NCBI GenBank assembly: GCA_029931535.1
Contig: JAQPZY010001620.1
Location: 558,001 to 622,000 of the forward strand
From: Margaritifera margaritifera
Taxonomy: Eukaryota; Mollusca; Bivalvia; Unionida; Margaritiferidae
Length of the DNA: 64,000 nucleotides
Direction of reading: 5' to 3'
This document shows, in pieces, positions 49,299 to 61,624 of this stretch; position 1 is the first letter of the stretch; each line of letters starts with the position of its first letter. The position numbers were made by a program, and so were the translations under genes. Under the pieces are notes generated by a model. That model saw only the letters and a program-made list of their open reading frames with translations. It made no database searches and was not told where the DNA came from.

Positions 49299-49386
49299 AT
49301 ATATACATATATAATTGTACATGTACAATTTGGTCTTATATTTATATACATATATAATTGTACATGTACAATTTGGTCTTATACCT
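49299..49386. repeat. 44-bp tandem duplication with palindrome
   Basis: Two 44-bp units, each with the perfect 18-bp palindrome AATTGTACATGTACAATT (49313-49330 and 49357-49374) followed by TGGTCTTATA. Confidence 0.88.
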
Positions 49387-49822
49387 ATAACTCGGTGTAA
49401 TCTTCCTATCACAAATATCAAAATACGCCAATAGATGGTAGGATTAGAAAAGATCCCCTCCAAGAGATACTAAACGCATTCTGTACAGAATCATGTTTCT
49501 ACGCAAAAGAAGAACTCCGTTCGAATTGGCCAGTGGAACATAATATATATACTCATCATGTACATCTATTTCTACTGGACTCGGGTCTAACAGATACTCG
49601 TACATATACCGACTTGAGAGAAAGATAAAAGATCAGTGGAAACTTCCGCATACTAATAATTAATCTATTAGCGATATACAATATAACATTAAAAATTCAG
49701 TTACATATATTGAAATGAAAATCCAATGAGTTTTTGCCAAGAATGACGTCAGAACTGACCTCAGTAAGAAGTCTAATTTTCCAATGAAGATCTGGGTGAA
49801 CGATTGGTAAATTAATGATAAA

Positions 49823-50058
49823 AAAGGGGGACGCGTTCGGGAGTTTTTTTTTCCCCAACACCCCAGCCCCTTAATCTAAGCCCCCGGTTTCAGGGTTTAG
49901 ATGGGGGCTGGGGTGGGGGTGGAGGTTGGCAACTGACGAAAACTGTTCTCTGTGGCAAAGTAGGGGCGCCACTAAAGAACATTGCCACCTGGTGCCTCTG
50001 TAGCGGCGCCATTAAAGAACATTGCCCCCGTGCGCTTCAAATCCTCGCGCCGCCACTG
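49823..50058 (+). mobile_element. hAT MITE, 5'-truncated
   Basis: The right end is CTCGCGCCGCCACTG, the complement of the left terminus of the element at 63142. It shares in order AATCTAAGCCC-type/GGGTTTAGATGGGGG, GGTTGGCAACTGACG, CTGTTCTCTGTGGCAAAGTA and CGCCATTAAAGAACATTGCC with that element. The left about 70 bp, including the left terminus, are absent. The CGCC-CTAAAGAACATTGCC block is duplicated internally (about 49966-49986 and 50006-50026). Confidence 0.82.
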
Positions 50059-50162
50059 AGTAGAAGTTGTTGTCAATCTAAGACCCATCGATGTATTATA
50101 GAGACATAAATATCTCGAAGACTGACCAATAAGCAACCCTCCTTATTTAACGCTCTTTCCTT

Positions 50163-50210
50163 GGGGCGGGGAGGTGTGGGGGATGCGGGTGTAGGCTTGG
50201 GGGCTGCGGG
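50163..50210 (+). other. G-rich, G4-capable tract
   Basis: At least six runs of three or more G within 48 bases (GGGG, GGGG, GGGGG, GGG, GGGGG, GGG). It lies about 100 bp from the MITE. Confidence 0.6.
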
Positions 50211-53200
50211 CTGTACCCAACAAATCTACACTCAGGAACTATTTGCTCCTTTCTATGCTGATTAACAACGAAACACCACATATGACAAGAAAAAAAAGTT
50301 TCACCAACATTTCTGATGAATTTATCCAGAACCACGTCAATTATGGAGAAGATATTATTAAATATGTCAACTATGTATGATCTGCATATGTTGTTTCTAT
50401 ATTTAAAACAAAAGTTCATAATTCCAATATTTGCACTAAGCCCCGGCAACCCACGTTTGCAATGCAAAAAGTCTTACTAATTGTAAATATATTGCTAGAT
50501 ATGAAAGACTTATTGCTTTTAATAATAATGATAAGCTAGCTTCAAAATTTTAGCTAAATCCAATCAATACCTTTGGAGTTATCCAACGTCAATTTATTAT
50601 ATATTCGCTATATTTCAGTCTCCTTTGTGGGACGTTTCCAGTTTTTTCTCCCACGTGCTTACTTGCAATACTGTGCAATCACTCATGCCCGGCAACAGCT
50701 GGTGACCTGGCTATTAGGTCAAGAGTAAAGTGTTAAGGAGGTGCTAAGTAAGATAGATTGACATCATGAAACTAATGATTAGCCTTCCTCTCCCATATTT
50801 GATATACCAGAATGCTTGTTGCATTAAATCATACAATTTTAGGAAACACAAACGTTTAGCTTATTTGGCTAGGAAACTACAGCTGCGAAAATATTGTTCG
50901 CCGAAAAGTATATGATAAAGTTTTAAGCATTAATTACTCGCAAAAATTTATGTTGCTAACATTTTGATTTGACTGCATTCGCGAAAATTCAATGACCCTA
51001 TAATAATAGTATTACAGTTTTTATTTAGAGTGATAAGAAGTACAGTTAACTCAACCGATTTTCACCAGTTAATGTCCTACAGATTTGAAGCAAACACTAA
51101 GCTGTCATTGAAGCATGTCTAAGCTGTCATTGAAGCGTGACCATATCACTCTTCAATGTATCCAGTCATGTATAACAATGGCATACAATGTACAAACTTT
51201 GATTTTTACAGGTATTTGCTTTTACTGAATTGGAATGCGCCGTGCCCTGGAGTAAATACACATATACTCAATCCCTGCACAAGCGGATTATTCAAGATTC
51301 GAGAATACCTTTTCGGGTTAACGAATCGATTAATATTCAGATATATCAAATATAGTCACAAAGGCCTCAAGTCAAAACATGAATTTTGAGAGAATGGCAT
51401 TGATGGGTTGCTTTCGTATTCTATTAATATATATATATGCATGGATTTTTACTAAGATTTGTAGAGTATATATGTCGATTTACTTTGTGTAGTAGACCGC
51501 GTTTATATGGCACCCTCCATGGATTTGCTGCCCAAATTAGGGTGTACAATGTTACATTTTAGGTGTAACTGGTGGGTAAAACTTCCTTTCCAAACGTCCC
51601 AAAAGTCTGAAAAAAATATATACTCCAATAATTTTATTTTTTTACTAAAAGCTATGAAATTTAAATCAAAGAATTAAAAAGGATTTTTTTTTAAATATGG
51701 TTGCCTGGAGGTTAAGAGGCAGCATTGTTTTTAGGACGAGGGTCTTGTAGAGGGCAAAGAAAGAACACCAACATAGATCCCTGTTAAATGTACACGTCCT
51801 ATAGAATTTTCCAATAGACAGTGCTTCTACATTGACCTCCCCCTGCCCGTGTCTCTACACGCGTCCGCCATTAAGCTACAAATTACAAGTACTGATTCTG
51901 TATGTGCCTGACATGAGAAAGACTGAATAAACAGAATACGCCGCAAACACTTCCGTATTCCTTTATTGCTCTAAATCAATTTTATTTCCCTTTAAATCTT
52001 CGAATGTGTACTCTCAAACAATAGAGTAAACATTTACATCAAAATTTAAGTAAACAAAAACAACAACAACAACAATTTTTACGATTTTACACATTAATCG
52101 TTACACTTTTGTTCACAGAATTAAAGTCCTTATTTCTGAAAAATTATCTTGCAGGAATAATGGGAAATGTCTGTCCATTTAGTTTAAATGAAGTAAGAAA
52201 TAAAATTGAAAATAAGTAAAATCTGAAATAAAATGTTTTGACAAATTATCTGTTAAAGAAAGACCAAAATGCCCAAGTAATTGGAAAATTACCTATATGA
52301 TATATTTGATTTTTTCGTTGCTTACCTTTTTCATAATTAATCACAAACTAAATAAATACTTATGGGAATTATAGTTACTTTTCTTCTTTTTACGATTTTA
52401 TAATGTAAGTAGTGTGTGGGAAGAAATAATATGTTTCATAATGTTTATTATAAGTTAATAAGTAAAAATGACCTTTATAGTTACTAAGGAAAGGATCGTA
52501 CAGATGTAACCGAATTCTTTAATAGGCACAATCGTTTATAGTTTTTATGTGTTCTGGGAATTTTCAAATTTGACATAAATCGAAAAAGTGAATAGACTTT
52601 TTTACATTTATTTATTAATAATTGTAATTATTTGTTGAAATTAATACATATTTAATTCATTCGTGTGCTTATTTATCGGTATATGTAATTCAGTTATGCA
52701 CCTACTTGTGTTTTATAGGTGAATAAGTAAAGGAAAAAAATACGTTAGCGAAAGTGATGGTAAGAAAAGTATTACCTTTTTTAGCTGGCGTGATTATTAA
52801 AGGACCCCAAAAATTAAATAAAAATATTCTTTTGAAGACAATTTGATTAAATTAGTTAAATAATTCAAAATTTAGAACTAGGAAATAAATAACTGAGGAA
52901 AATATGAATGATTCCATGAATTACAGAATCTGGATAAAAAATGAACTAATTATACGAAATTTCACGGGAAAAGGTATAAATTGTAACAACAGTGAAGCTA
53001 GAGGGAACTCAATTCACCAAATATTTTGTTCACAGCAATGTGCTGATTACCTAAATGCTTGTACAAATAAATGTTATTTACAGCAAATGTGTACGAATAT
53101 AGCTTCCACAGTACCGAGCACTGTGCGATATCAGTGCTGTAATGGAGGGATGTCACGTGATACAAGCATGACAGCGCCCATTAAAACCGTAATGGAAAGG

Positions 53201-53590
53201 TCTATACAATAGTAAGTGCATTCAAGAAATGTATGAAAGCTTTCTGCTCATCTGGAGCATATCACACCTTGAGTAAGTCATTGCTTTAACAATTATACTG
53301 AATACTGCAGGTAGTGTTGCTTCTATCAATGGCATTTACACAGGGGTTACGAGATTGCAGCCCCTCCCCCCACCCCCGATTTTTCCAGTTAAAAAGTACA
53401 CTATTTAATAAAGCAAGACAGAAAGTAGCCTATTCAAAGAATAAAAAAGCTTTTACCCGACCAGATGAGCAGAAAGCTTTCATACATCAATTTTTTTTTT
53501 ATTTTAGTGTTAAAGCACATTTAGCAAGTGCCACTTCTGGTCTTCAGTTTGCAAGACTTTTAAATCTGACATTGAGCAATTTACTCAAAG
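50211..53590. other. AT-rich stretch; no gene
   Basis: No domain-bearing frame. Minor features are a two-unit repeat TCTAAGCTGTCATTGAAGC (about 51096-51140) and CAA repeats at 52058-52073. The 102-codon plus frame at 52904-53212 is cysteine-containing but unrecognised. Confidence 0.45.
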
Positions 53591-53604
53591 ATTTGGGACA
53601 AAAT

Positions 53605-55065
53605 TCACTGTGTATCCAAACCTATCGAAGACACTTGCATGACGGCTAATTGTCTATATAAGAAGAATATTCGTACGAATTTTTTTGGAAGCTTCTGTAT
53701 AGTAGAACTTTTATGTCTTAATTGAGTATACCAGTAATGATTGCATATTCTGAATTGTATAAGGATTGTTCTATATTTATCAATCAAACATATGATAATG
53801 TCCTAAGGAAATTTCAATTTAAAATACATTATATATTTAAGCCTCGAGAGGAATTATTCGACTGAGTATAACATGTCTCAATGAATTGATAGTTTAATCG
53901 TTTCTCAAGTTTCTTAACTAACCAAAATGAGTTATACGTGAAATTTTCTTGTTCGTACCAAATATATGCAATGCCCGTGTCTTCAAGTACTTTTGTGACT
54001 AAAGGTAACCATTTTCTACAATAATTTTAAGAATAATGCAGCTCAACAGCAAGTCTACACACAATCTTGGTCACTTTACTGTTTTATTTATAACTATATT
54101 CGTAAAAAAGAAATAGCCTGAGTTTTGATAGAATTTAAGATAAGGAACCGATACAGTTCTCCGTATGTCATAAAATTCGGTGTTGACTAGCTAACTTCTT
54201 TGCAAAATATAAATATAATATTTGCAATGACTCTGTATTTTCAGAACACCACATTTCACATCCATAGAACATAATTTGTAAAATTAATTGATCACAAAGC
54301 TTCAGCTTACACTCTATTAGAAGTGATACATTGTGAATTTTTCCTTACATCCCAAATATAACTTTATTTGCTTTCTCAAATAAATGTTTTATCGCTGTAT
54401 AGAAGCTTCTATTATATTTAAAATGAATTTAGAGATAATAATGTGAATCAACGTTTTCCAAAGGCTGAACATTGTACAAAAATGGTATTTTATATTTTCT
54501 TCTGTTAGCTGTTAATGTTTTCGTTTCTGCCACATTTACTTCAAGATTCGATGGCATGCAATATTTATAGAAATGGTCTAATGCATTTTGTAAGCCGGTA
54601 AGGGAGACTGATAACAATGACATCGGCATACAACAATAACAACAATTTAATATAATTGTTCAACTACTGCCACAGCTTCTCATTTAAATACTGGACGCCA
54701 TGCACATTGTCCTGTCTAAAAAAAAAGATTCTTAGCAAATAAGAACGTGGAAAGGATTTCTCCTTGTCGAATACCAATTTTACACATGAACAAGTCTGAT
54801 AGCTTGTCGTTAAGTTTTACACATGACTTGGTTTGCCTGTACATATTCATTATTACATTCAGACATTTTCCATCAGTTTGGGATATAATAAGTTTACACC
54901 AATGTTCTTTCCTCCAAACAAAATCAAACCCTTTCCAAAAATCAATAAATGCACAGGACATTATCTTATTTTGAGAGAGAAGTAAATCGACCAGATTGGA
55001 ATGAAAATAGTATCGGTTGTCGAATGGCCTTTACGGAAGCCGGTTTGTGGAGCAGTTTTAAGTTC
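53605..55065 (-). pseudogene. Decayed non-LTR retrotransposon (LINE) reverse transcriptase
   Basis: Reading down the minus strand, the LINE RT landmarks appear in order. APQTGFRKGHSTTDTIF occurs near 55010-55060. AFIDFWKGFDFVWR (the AFIDF catalytic-Asp motif) and GIRQGEILST follow in the 54716-54961 frame. YADVIVIS, the degenerate YADD box, is at about 54607-54630, with the second Asp replaced by Val. GLQNALDHFYKYC and LEVNVAETKT follow, then QIMFYGCEMWCSEN (about 54220-54275), YGELYRFLILNSI and the C-terminal GIAYIWYEQENF region (about 53960). A 60-codon frame at 53605-53787 (RTILIQFRICNH) continues the C-terminal pattern. Motifs lie in different frames with stops between them, so the copy is dead. 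The endonuclease domain was not seen, which fits 5' truncation. I leave the clade open. Confidence 0.85.
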
Positions 55066-55880
55066 ACCCTTTTCATCATATTTTTTAATATAATACTTAA
55101 TACAGTGGTGACATGTTTTCACAAAACAACTTCAGAAAACAATAACTCGCTAATTGTCTGAATCTCATATTATCTCCTTTATAATATAGGCATTATACAA
55201 TCTTGAAGCCATTGTTAAAGTATTATAGAGTATCAAATACAGTATTCAACAAATCATTAAATTGCATGTGTTTAAAATATATTCATTTAACATGTTATCC
55301 AATACTGCTGCTTCAGTTCTTTTCAATTTTAAAAGGTCTTTCTTACCTCCTCGTTCGTGATATAATAGTTCAAGTCTTCATTTGAGGTATTATTAGCAAT
55401 TGATGGTATATGGTCAAATTGGTAATCATGTAAAGTCATCTAATGAGACGTATTGATTACAAACATCTCATTTACTGCAGTTATTTAACATCCGTCAATA
55501 TTCCTTCTGGTTTTTTCCTTAAATTTGTCCGAGCTTACACTGGAAGTTATGCTTTTAGAGATTTCAGTGCTTCTTCAATGTTGTTTTATAAGTTTTACTG
55601 GCCACTTTTAATGATTGCTTGTTTACACTTGTGTTGTCGAGTAATAGCCTATTTATTGCTTGTTTACGCTTGTTTTGTTGAGTAATAACCTATTTATAGC
55701 GCAGTGAAACTGGTTTCGCATTATCCAACAATCTATATTAAACCGAGGCCTACGGGGAAATTTCGTGTGTGAATACTTCGTGTGTGTATAGTTATATCCA
55801 AAAGTTGATTCCGCAGACAAAAGAAATCCAGAGCCAGTTTTTTCAACATTCAAAGGCGAACTTAATTACAGTTTGATGAT
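55066..55880. other. AT-rich stretch; no gene
   Basis: It may contain the further 5' part of the LINE, but I could not read RT motifs in it. Confidence 0.4.
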
Positions 55881-55881
55881 T

Positions 55882-56541
55882 ATAGTATTCGCTTACCCTC
55901 CAAATGTTTGTACCCACTGACGATTTCAAAAACGAAAAGCAACTTGGATATAAAAAAATGCACAAAACTTAGTCATTTCATTCATCAATTTATAAGTTCT
56001 AACCTCATTGTCACAAGGAGATTCCTAACACTGTCAACTTATTGGCGTTTCAAACCAAACGGAATATATCGATGGAAACAAGCAGACAGACTGCTCACTG
56101 TCCTTTTCTGGTTTCTAGAAGAGTCCATTTCAGTAACAATTGTGTTCTCTGCACACAATAATTGCAATGTCTAGTTTTACTATTTCTAAAAATAACTGAG
56201 CAAATAATAATGAGGAACTCTTTCACACGTGTGTTCAAAGAGATGTTACTCCTAAGCTGATGTCAGTATCGAAGACGGTGAACTACACCACATCTGTTGC
56301 CTGAAAACATAGACTTGCCTATGCAAATATGGCGACCGTGTCACTAAAGAAACTCCCGTTTGTTTTGAAACGTCAAAAAGTTGACAGTGTTAATGACCCC
56401 CTGGCGACAATCAGGTTGGAAATTAGAAATTGATGAATGAAATGCCTAAGTTTTGCGCATTTCTTTTTATATCCTTGATGCTTTTCGTTTTTAAAATCGG
56501 TATGGGGTACAAACAAACGGGAGGGTAAGCCCATACTATCC
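55882..56541. repeat. Long inverted repeat (arms ~185 bp)
   Basis: The left arm (55882-56065) and right arm (56353-56541) are inverted copies at roughly 75-80% identity by eye, separated by about 290 bp. Shared words include GCTTACCCTCC, AAAACTTAG-CATTTCATTCATCAATTT and AACACTGTCAACTT. Frames on opposite strands (55908-56174 plus, 56373-56612 minus) resemble each other for this reason (FIHQF-SNLIV-R). Just outside the right arm is GC-rich sequence with AAAATGGCGGCGCAAGG on the minus strand (about 56596-56612). It could be a foldback element or an inverted duplication. Confidence 0.78.
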
Positions 56542-56805
56542 TTTGTTTTCACAGTCGTCACGATTGTGTACACAAATATCCACAATGCAACGCGCGCACC
56601 TTGCGCCGCCATTTTGCTTCCCTAAAAAACCTTTGTCAATACATTAAAGACAAAACAAAATCTCGGATTTAATCGTCGATAAGGATATTTACTTCATCGA
56701 AATAATACATAGATTATACTGGAAACTAAGTGCTCCTACAGCATCATAGATAAAATAAAGCTGAAGTTCCCTGGTTTATGTCGGAAGACGGAATAATGAA
56801 GTTGA

Positions 56806-56895
56806 ACCTCAATCATGCATATTTCTATCAATTGAACCACCTCAATCATGCATATTTCTATCAATTGAACCGCAATCATGCATATTTTTATCAAA
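56806..56895. repeat. 33-bp tandem repeat, three units
   Basis: Units of CTCAATCATGCATATTTCTA followed by TCAATTGAACC. The period is a multiple of 3, so the plus frame at 56778-56960 repeats an 'NHAYFYQLN' peptide. No gene is inferred. Confidence 0.88.
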
Positions 56896-56899
56896 TACT

Positions 56900-57785
56900 A
56901 CTACAGTTATTTCTAACAAATAGACAATATTGTAATTTTTTTAGTATGGTATCTCCATGACTGCCATCATTAAAGAGTACTTCCGAACAATGAGCTTTGG
57001 GATGCAATGCCAATTAAGGCATAACAATTTCATAGCACGTGTATTATGCCAGAACCATTATGTAAATACTTGCTGCGAAAGCAAGTGTCTGAGCCAAAGA
57101 CAGCTGACAACCCAATATTAATTAGTACGGTCAAATATTGTATATTACACGTGCTATATCTGCCCGACTAACCTCCGCTTGATCTGTAATTAAGACACCA
57201 GGTCGGAATAAGCTGAGTTGTGAATTTAGATCAGGCTTGATGTCCTGAATAGGTGACATGTTTATGTTTTGAAGGCAACGAATTTCTTTACTGGAATGCC
57301 ATTTCTTCGGGCCTTGGATTTTGAAATTTCATTAGCTGTTGCACTTATCAGGTATCAGAAGAAAGTTCTATAGGACAATGCGTATCATCAGAATATCATC
57401 CAAATCTAGGATCTCGAAAATATTCTGAAACAGAGTAGGAGACTCAGTGGCTTAATCAATTAAACTAATATTACCATAAATAACTTTACCGATACATGTA
57501 TCATTATTTACACAACCATTGACTATATACAGGTTGGTTGCTTTAAGAAAATTAATAAATGTATGTCCCCAGTTGTTTGGTTTTCCATCATCTTCAGATA
57601 ATCTGTTCATAATGGCGTTTGCATCTAGAAATAAATAACCACTTGCTACAAAGCATCTTGAATACGTTCGGCTATATGATTATTTATATCAATAACGGGA
57701 AACAATACTTTTATTCTAGCATTAAAATCACCAAGTAAGCATACTTGATAGTATTTATCAGAAAAATTGAGTTAATCCATTTTCA
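56900..57785. other. AT-rich stretch; no gene
   Basis: Nothing recognisable. Confidence 0.45.
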
Positions 57786-57807
57786 AGTTCGATGAAACAA
57801 TCACTTC

Positions 57808-57980
57808 CCACATATATCGACCCTTCATGCGGGATATATATAACACGCACAGTCACTATGCATATATCTAGACCCTTCATGCAGGATATTTACATCATCA
57901 ACAATCAATTACTCAATTACCCCATATTTAGATCCTTCAGGCAGGATATATACAACACCCACATATCTAGACCCTTCGGG

Positions 57981-57985
<5 letters not shown>
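57808..57985. repeat. Degenerate 50-60-bp tandem repeat
   Basis: Four imperfect units with the core ATATCTAGACCCTTCATGCA followed by GGATATATACA. The last runs into an (AT)n tract. Confidence 0.75.

Positions 57986-58036
<51 letters not shown>
57982..58036. repeat. (AT)n microsatellite
   Basis: AT dinucleotides arising within a unit of the preceding repeat, followed by ACAACACCCA as in the other units. Confidence 0.96.
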
Positions 58037-58039
<3 letters not shown>

Positions 58040-59015
58040 ACACCCAGTATTAAATTATTACACTGTGGTTCGCCACGGAACTGAATTTTATATATACCTA
58101 ACCATAAAACTGAATTTCTGACAACATATTTTGCAGTACTTGAAACTCCAAGTTATTTCACATTTAACGAACTTTCGTATCCAACAAACTCTCTCGCACG
58201 AGATGGCTGTGTGACTGAACATTTTTGTTGGATGTCATAAATTCATTAGCCCGCTTAACAGATTGGTTTTTGTTGTCATACTCATTCTTTATTATGTCAT
58301 GCAGAACCCTGATGAAATCACAACTGTTCCCAAACTCATCAATACACTTCCTAAATTCGATTATTTCCGTGCCCAAAATTACTGACAGTTATAGCAATCC
58401 AATTCAATTAAGATTCAATGCTGTCTAATTTGCTAAATTTTCAGTAAAAAAAAAAAAAATGAAATGCTTATCAAACTTGTGTTCAATCTATTTGATGATT
58501 TCATTGATTCAGTGAACATTTGGTTGCACATTCACATTTGGTGCCATCAGCATTGCAGAAAAGTTGGAGGGGGTGTCGCTTGGGTAATGTCGGTTAGAGT
58601 AGCGCTTACTGCATTCATTTGTACTTGGGATTTGGGATGGGTGTGTCGAAAAAGCACACAGAATTGACAAGGTATATAAAAACTAATGGGTTCGAATATA
58701 TGGGGAAATAAATTAATTCGGCGCTGAAACTACTTTAATATTGAATTCGTTTCACAAAGTACATCGCAAATTGCTTAACAAGAGGCGCCCGTGCTACTCA
58801 GTTGTTTACATCTAACTCCAACCTACAACCTATGTATTGTTGTTCTTAACAGTAGCATTCTGGCTTTTTCTTTGTAGACTTAAGTGCCTCACAGATTAAC
58901 ATATTCATCCATATATACTCTTCCATATAGAGTGATTCAAGTTCCAAGCATCGCACTTACGAATTTAAAAGACAAAGTTACGAACTTTCTTCTCCGTTTG
59001 AACGACATTTTTTGT
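58040..59015. other. AT-rich stretch; no gene
   Basis: Frames on both strands at 58164-58428 are short and have no recognised domain. Confidence 0.45.
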
Positions 59016-59027
59016 CAGCTACTCCAG

Positions 59028-59532
59028 CCAATTAGTTTTTGTGCTCCGCTCCAGCCGTCTTCAGAGTGTATAGAGACATAAAAAAATTAGTTTTTGTGCT
59101 CCGCTCCAGCCATGTTCAGAGTGTATACAGACATAAAAATTAGTTTTTGTGCTCCGCTCCAGCCATCTTCAGAGTGTATACAGACATAAAAAATTAGTTT
59201 TTGTGCTCCGCTCCAGCCATCTTCAGAGTGTATACAGACATAAAAAATTAGTTTTTGTGCTCCGCTCCAGCCATCTTCAGAGTGTATACAGACATAACAA
59301 TTAGTTTTGTGCTCCGCTCCAGCCATCTTCAGAGTGTATACAGACATAACAATTAGTTTTTGTGCTCCGCTCCAGCCATCTTCAGAGTGTATACAGACAT
59401 AACAATTAGTTTTTGTGCTCCGCTCCAGCCATCTTCAGAGTGTATACAGACATAACAATTAGTTTTTGTGCTCCGCTCCAGCCATCTTCAGAGTGTATAC
59501 AGACATAACAATTAGTTTTTGTGCTCCGCTCT
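59028..59532. repeat. 52-54-bp minisatellite, about ten units
   Basis: Highly similar units: TTAGTTTTTGTGCTCCGCTC, then CAGCCATCTTCAGAGTGTAT and ACAGACATAAMAA. Early units end ACATAAAAAAT and later ones ACATAACAAT. The high identity implies recent amplification or homogenisation. The minus-strand 86-codon frame is the repeat in translation. Confidence 0.95.
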
Positions 59533-59534
59533 GG

Positions 59535-60480
59535 AGGTTTGAGTAGTTGACAAAAGAAAAAAGCGAAATTTGCGCTGGATTAGAACGGTAACTGTCTAGA
59601 AGTGAAGGTGGATGTTGAGACTAACCATGCATACCATATTTTGTACCTTAAATATACGCAAGCCCTCGACAACTTTTGCCATCATATTTGCTGGCAGACG
59701 TCCTAGTTTTTCCCAAGATCAATTCGTGAATGAGGCGCTATCTCTGAATAGGACAGTATTATCCAAATTACTAAAAAAAACTATTCCGAGATAGAGCCAA
59801 CTCAGTCTATGCTGAAGAGTGTAAATATAAATGATAAAGACAATGCGTATTTTCCAAGATGAGTTGCTGACCAACAACATCAATATTAAATGAGGCAATG
59901 ATAATTTAATGACTTCATTTTGTATTATTTACATGTAATTTTAGATCGAAAATGACGAAATTCCGAAACTTAACATATCAACCACCAACTTTGAGTCAGT
60001 TGCTGTTTGTTCTACATTTTAACGGGCCACCAGCCAGTCTTATTAAGGACAACGCGTGAACCTGCTAGAGGAGGCATGCAGTCTTAATCGTTAGACATCT
60101 AGACACTTTACACAATGTTAAAGGTATATATTCCATTTGTAATACATTGATTATTTAATAAAGGTTTATTGCTTACAAGATATGCCAGAATATTAATAAG
60201 TTAATATCTAATTTGAAAATGTTGCTTATTGATGTGTTCTAATATTCTCATCATATTATTACTTGTACTTTTTAAATTTTGCTTTCATATAACTTCTTTC
60301 CATTTCTTTTTGTTTGTATTTTCAGTACTCGTTAATACTTGCGATTCCTCCTTCGTTGCACTGCAGAAAATTAAAAAAAATAAATAAGTAGTGTTTTGTT
60401 GCTACGTAGGAGCTTGAAATAAGCCAGTGTACTTGTTGTTCAAACATCGATATGTTGATACATTTATTCAATGCGAGGGG
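59535..60480. other. AT-rich stretch; no gene
   Basis: No recognisable coding or RNA gene. Confidence 0.45.
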
Positions 60481-60489
60481 CATTTATAA

Positions 60490-61619
60490 AGCTTTTAATA
60501 TGAGTGCGCTGTAAAACAAGTTCTTCAATGGTGAACGGTATGTTAGTGTATCACCTCAAGGTACTCCCATGCGCCTCTACACACTTTCTCAGTCTGCTTA
60601 TCCAATCATTAAATGCCATTTTGTGTTCTCTTTTTGGTATGCTGTTCATACTCTGGAAACTGCACTTCAAACCACACTGCGGTTTTCAAATCGTCCGCCC
60701 ATCAGCGAAACTTTGATAACGGGTTGTAGCCAAAATTCAGTTGGAGCTAAATCAGGGATGTAGGGAGGACGTGGCAAAGTTTAGATGCTGTGCTCCTTCA
60801 GGAAGTCTGTCACGACGGCGAATGTATGCGCAGGTGTGTTGTCATGGAGTGGGTGGATACCTCGAGTATCGGTGCGCGGACGGGTGGTTCGGTATTGTCC
60901 CACAAATTTTGGCATACTTTGGAGGCATAAAAATGTTAAGTTACAGTAGCAGAGTCAGGCACAGGTACCTGGACGACAAGGTCTTTTGCATCGAAAAATA
61001 ATGCCTCTAAAATTCTGTTGAAATTCATAACATTTGTCGAGCGATTGGTGGTCTCTACTCGTTTTTTCCGATCCAAAGTTTACTATTTTCTCTTGAGTCG
61101 GGATTTAAAAAGCAAATCCATGTTTTCACTACTTGTGACATTCTCATTCAAACGTCTATGGTCACTCTTTTCAGGTTCGGAGAGTAGCTGTTTGGCAATT
61201 TCAACCCAGGTCAGTTTTTGATCAACCGTCAAGAAATGTGAACTCATCTTGCAAAAACCTTTATGACCTTCAAATTTGTTCTTCAATGTATTAAAAACAG
61301 TTGACGAATTGATACCCCTGATAATAGAAACATCTTCCACTGTGTATAGAGCATCTTCATCAATTGCTTCCTTCACAGCGGACACTTCCAGTTCACCAAT
61401 CGCAGACAACGGTCTTCCGGAATGTGGGTCATCTTCCAAGGATTCGCGACCTTCTTTGAAACTATGAAACCACCTCAAAATTGTAGGAAATGACAGAGAG
61501 CTACATCCGTAAACTTTATCCAAGTTGGAATTGGAATCAGTCAGAGAGTTGCCTAAGAGCGCCCGGATTTTACAATATCCTCTTTGCACTGTAGCAGAAT
61601 TGTTCTCCTTCTCCAACAT
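60490..61619 (-). pseudogene. Decayed mariner-like transposase
   Basis: The N-terminal 178 codons are open (61619-61083). They carry a helix-turn-helix of the Mos1/mariner type (LSFPTILRWFHSFKEGRESL, residues about 42-61), the linker motif DDPHSGRPLS, a second HTH-like region and LTVDQKLTWVEIAKQLLS. Beyond the stop the pattern continues in shifted frames: EALFFDAKDLVVQVPVPDS (about 60935-61000), then PLHDNTPAHTFAVVTDFL with the second catalytic Asp (codon at 60841-60843), then an in-frame TAA, then LPRPPYIPDLAPTEFWL. The GDE(T/S)W block with the first catalytic Asp was not found. The third catalytic position reads Glu (60736-60738), giving DD34E spacing where mariner has DD34D. The copy is non-functional. 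Terminal repeats were not identified. Confidence 0.88.
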
Positions 61620-61624
61620 TTTTA

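Noticed and set aside
53314..53649. 111-codon plus frame
   Set aside because: It runs antisense to and adjoins the decayed LINE, starts amid a C-rich stretch and has no recognised domain.
59087..59347. 86-codon minus frame with repeated MSVYTLKMAGAEHK-like segments
   Set aside because: It is a translation of the 52-54-bp minisatellite; the unit length changes along the array and no gene structure surrounds it.
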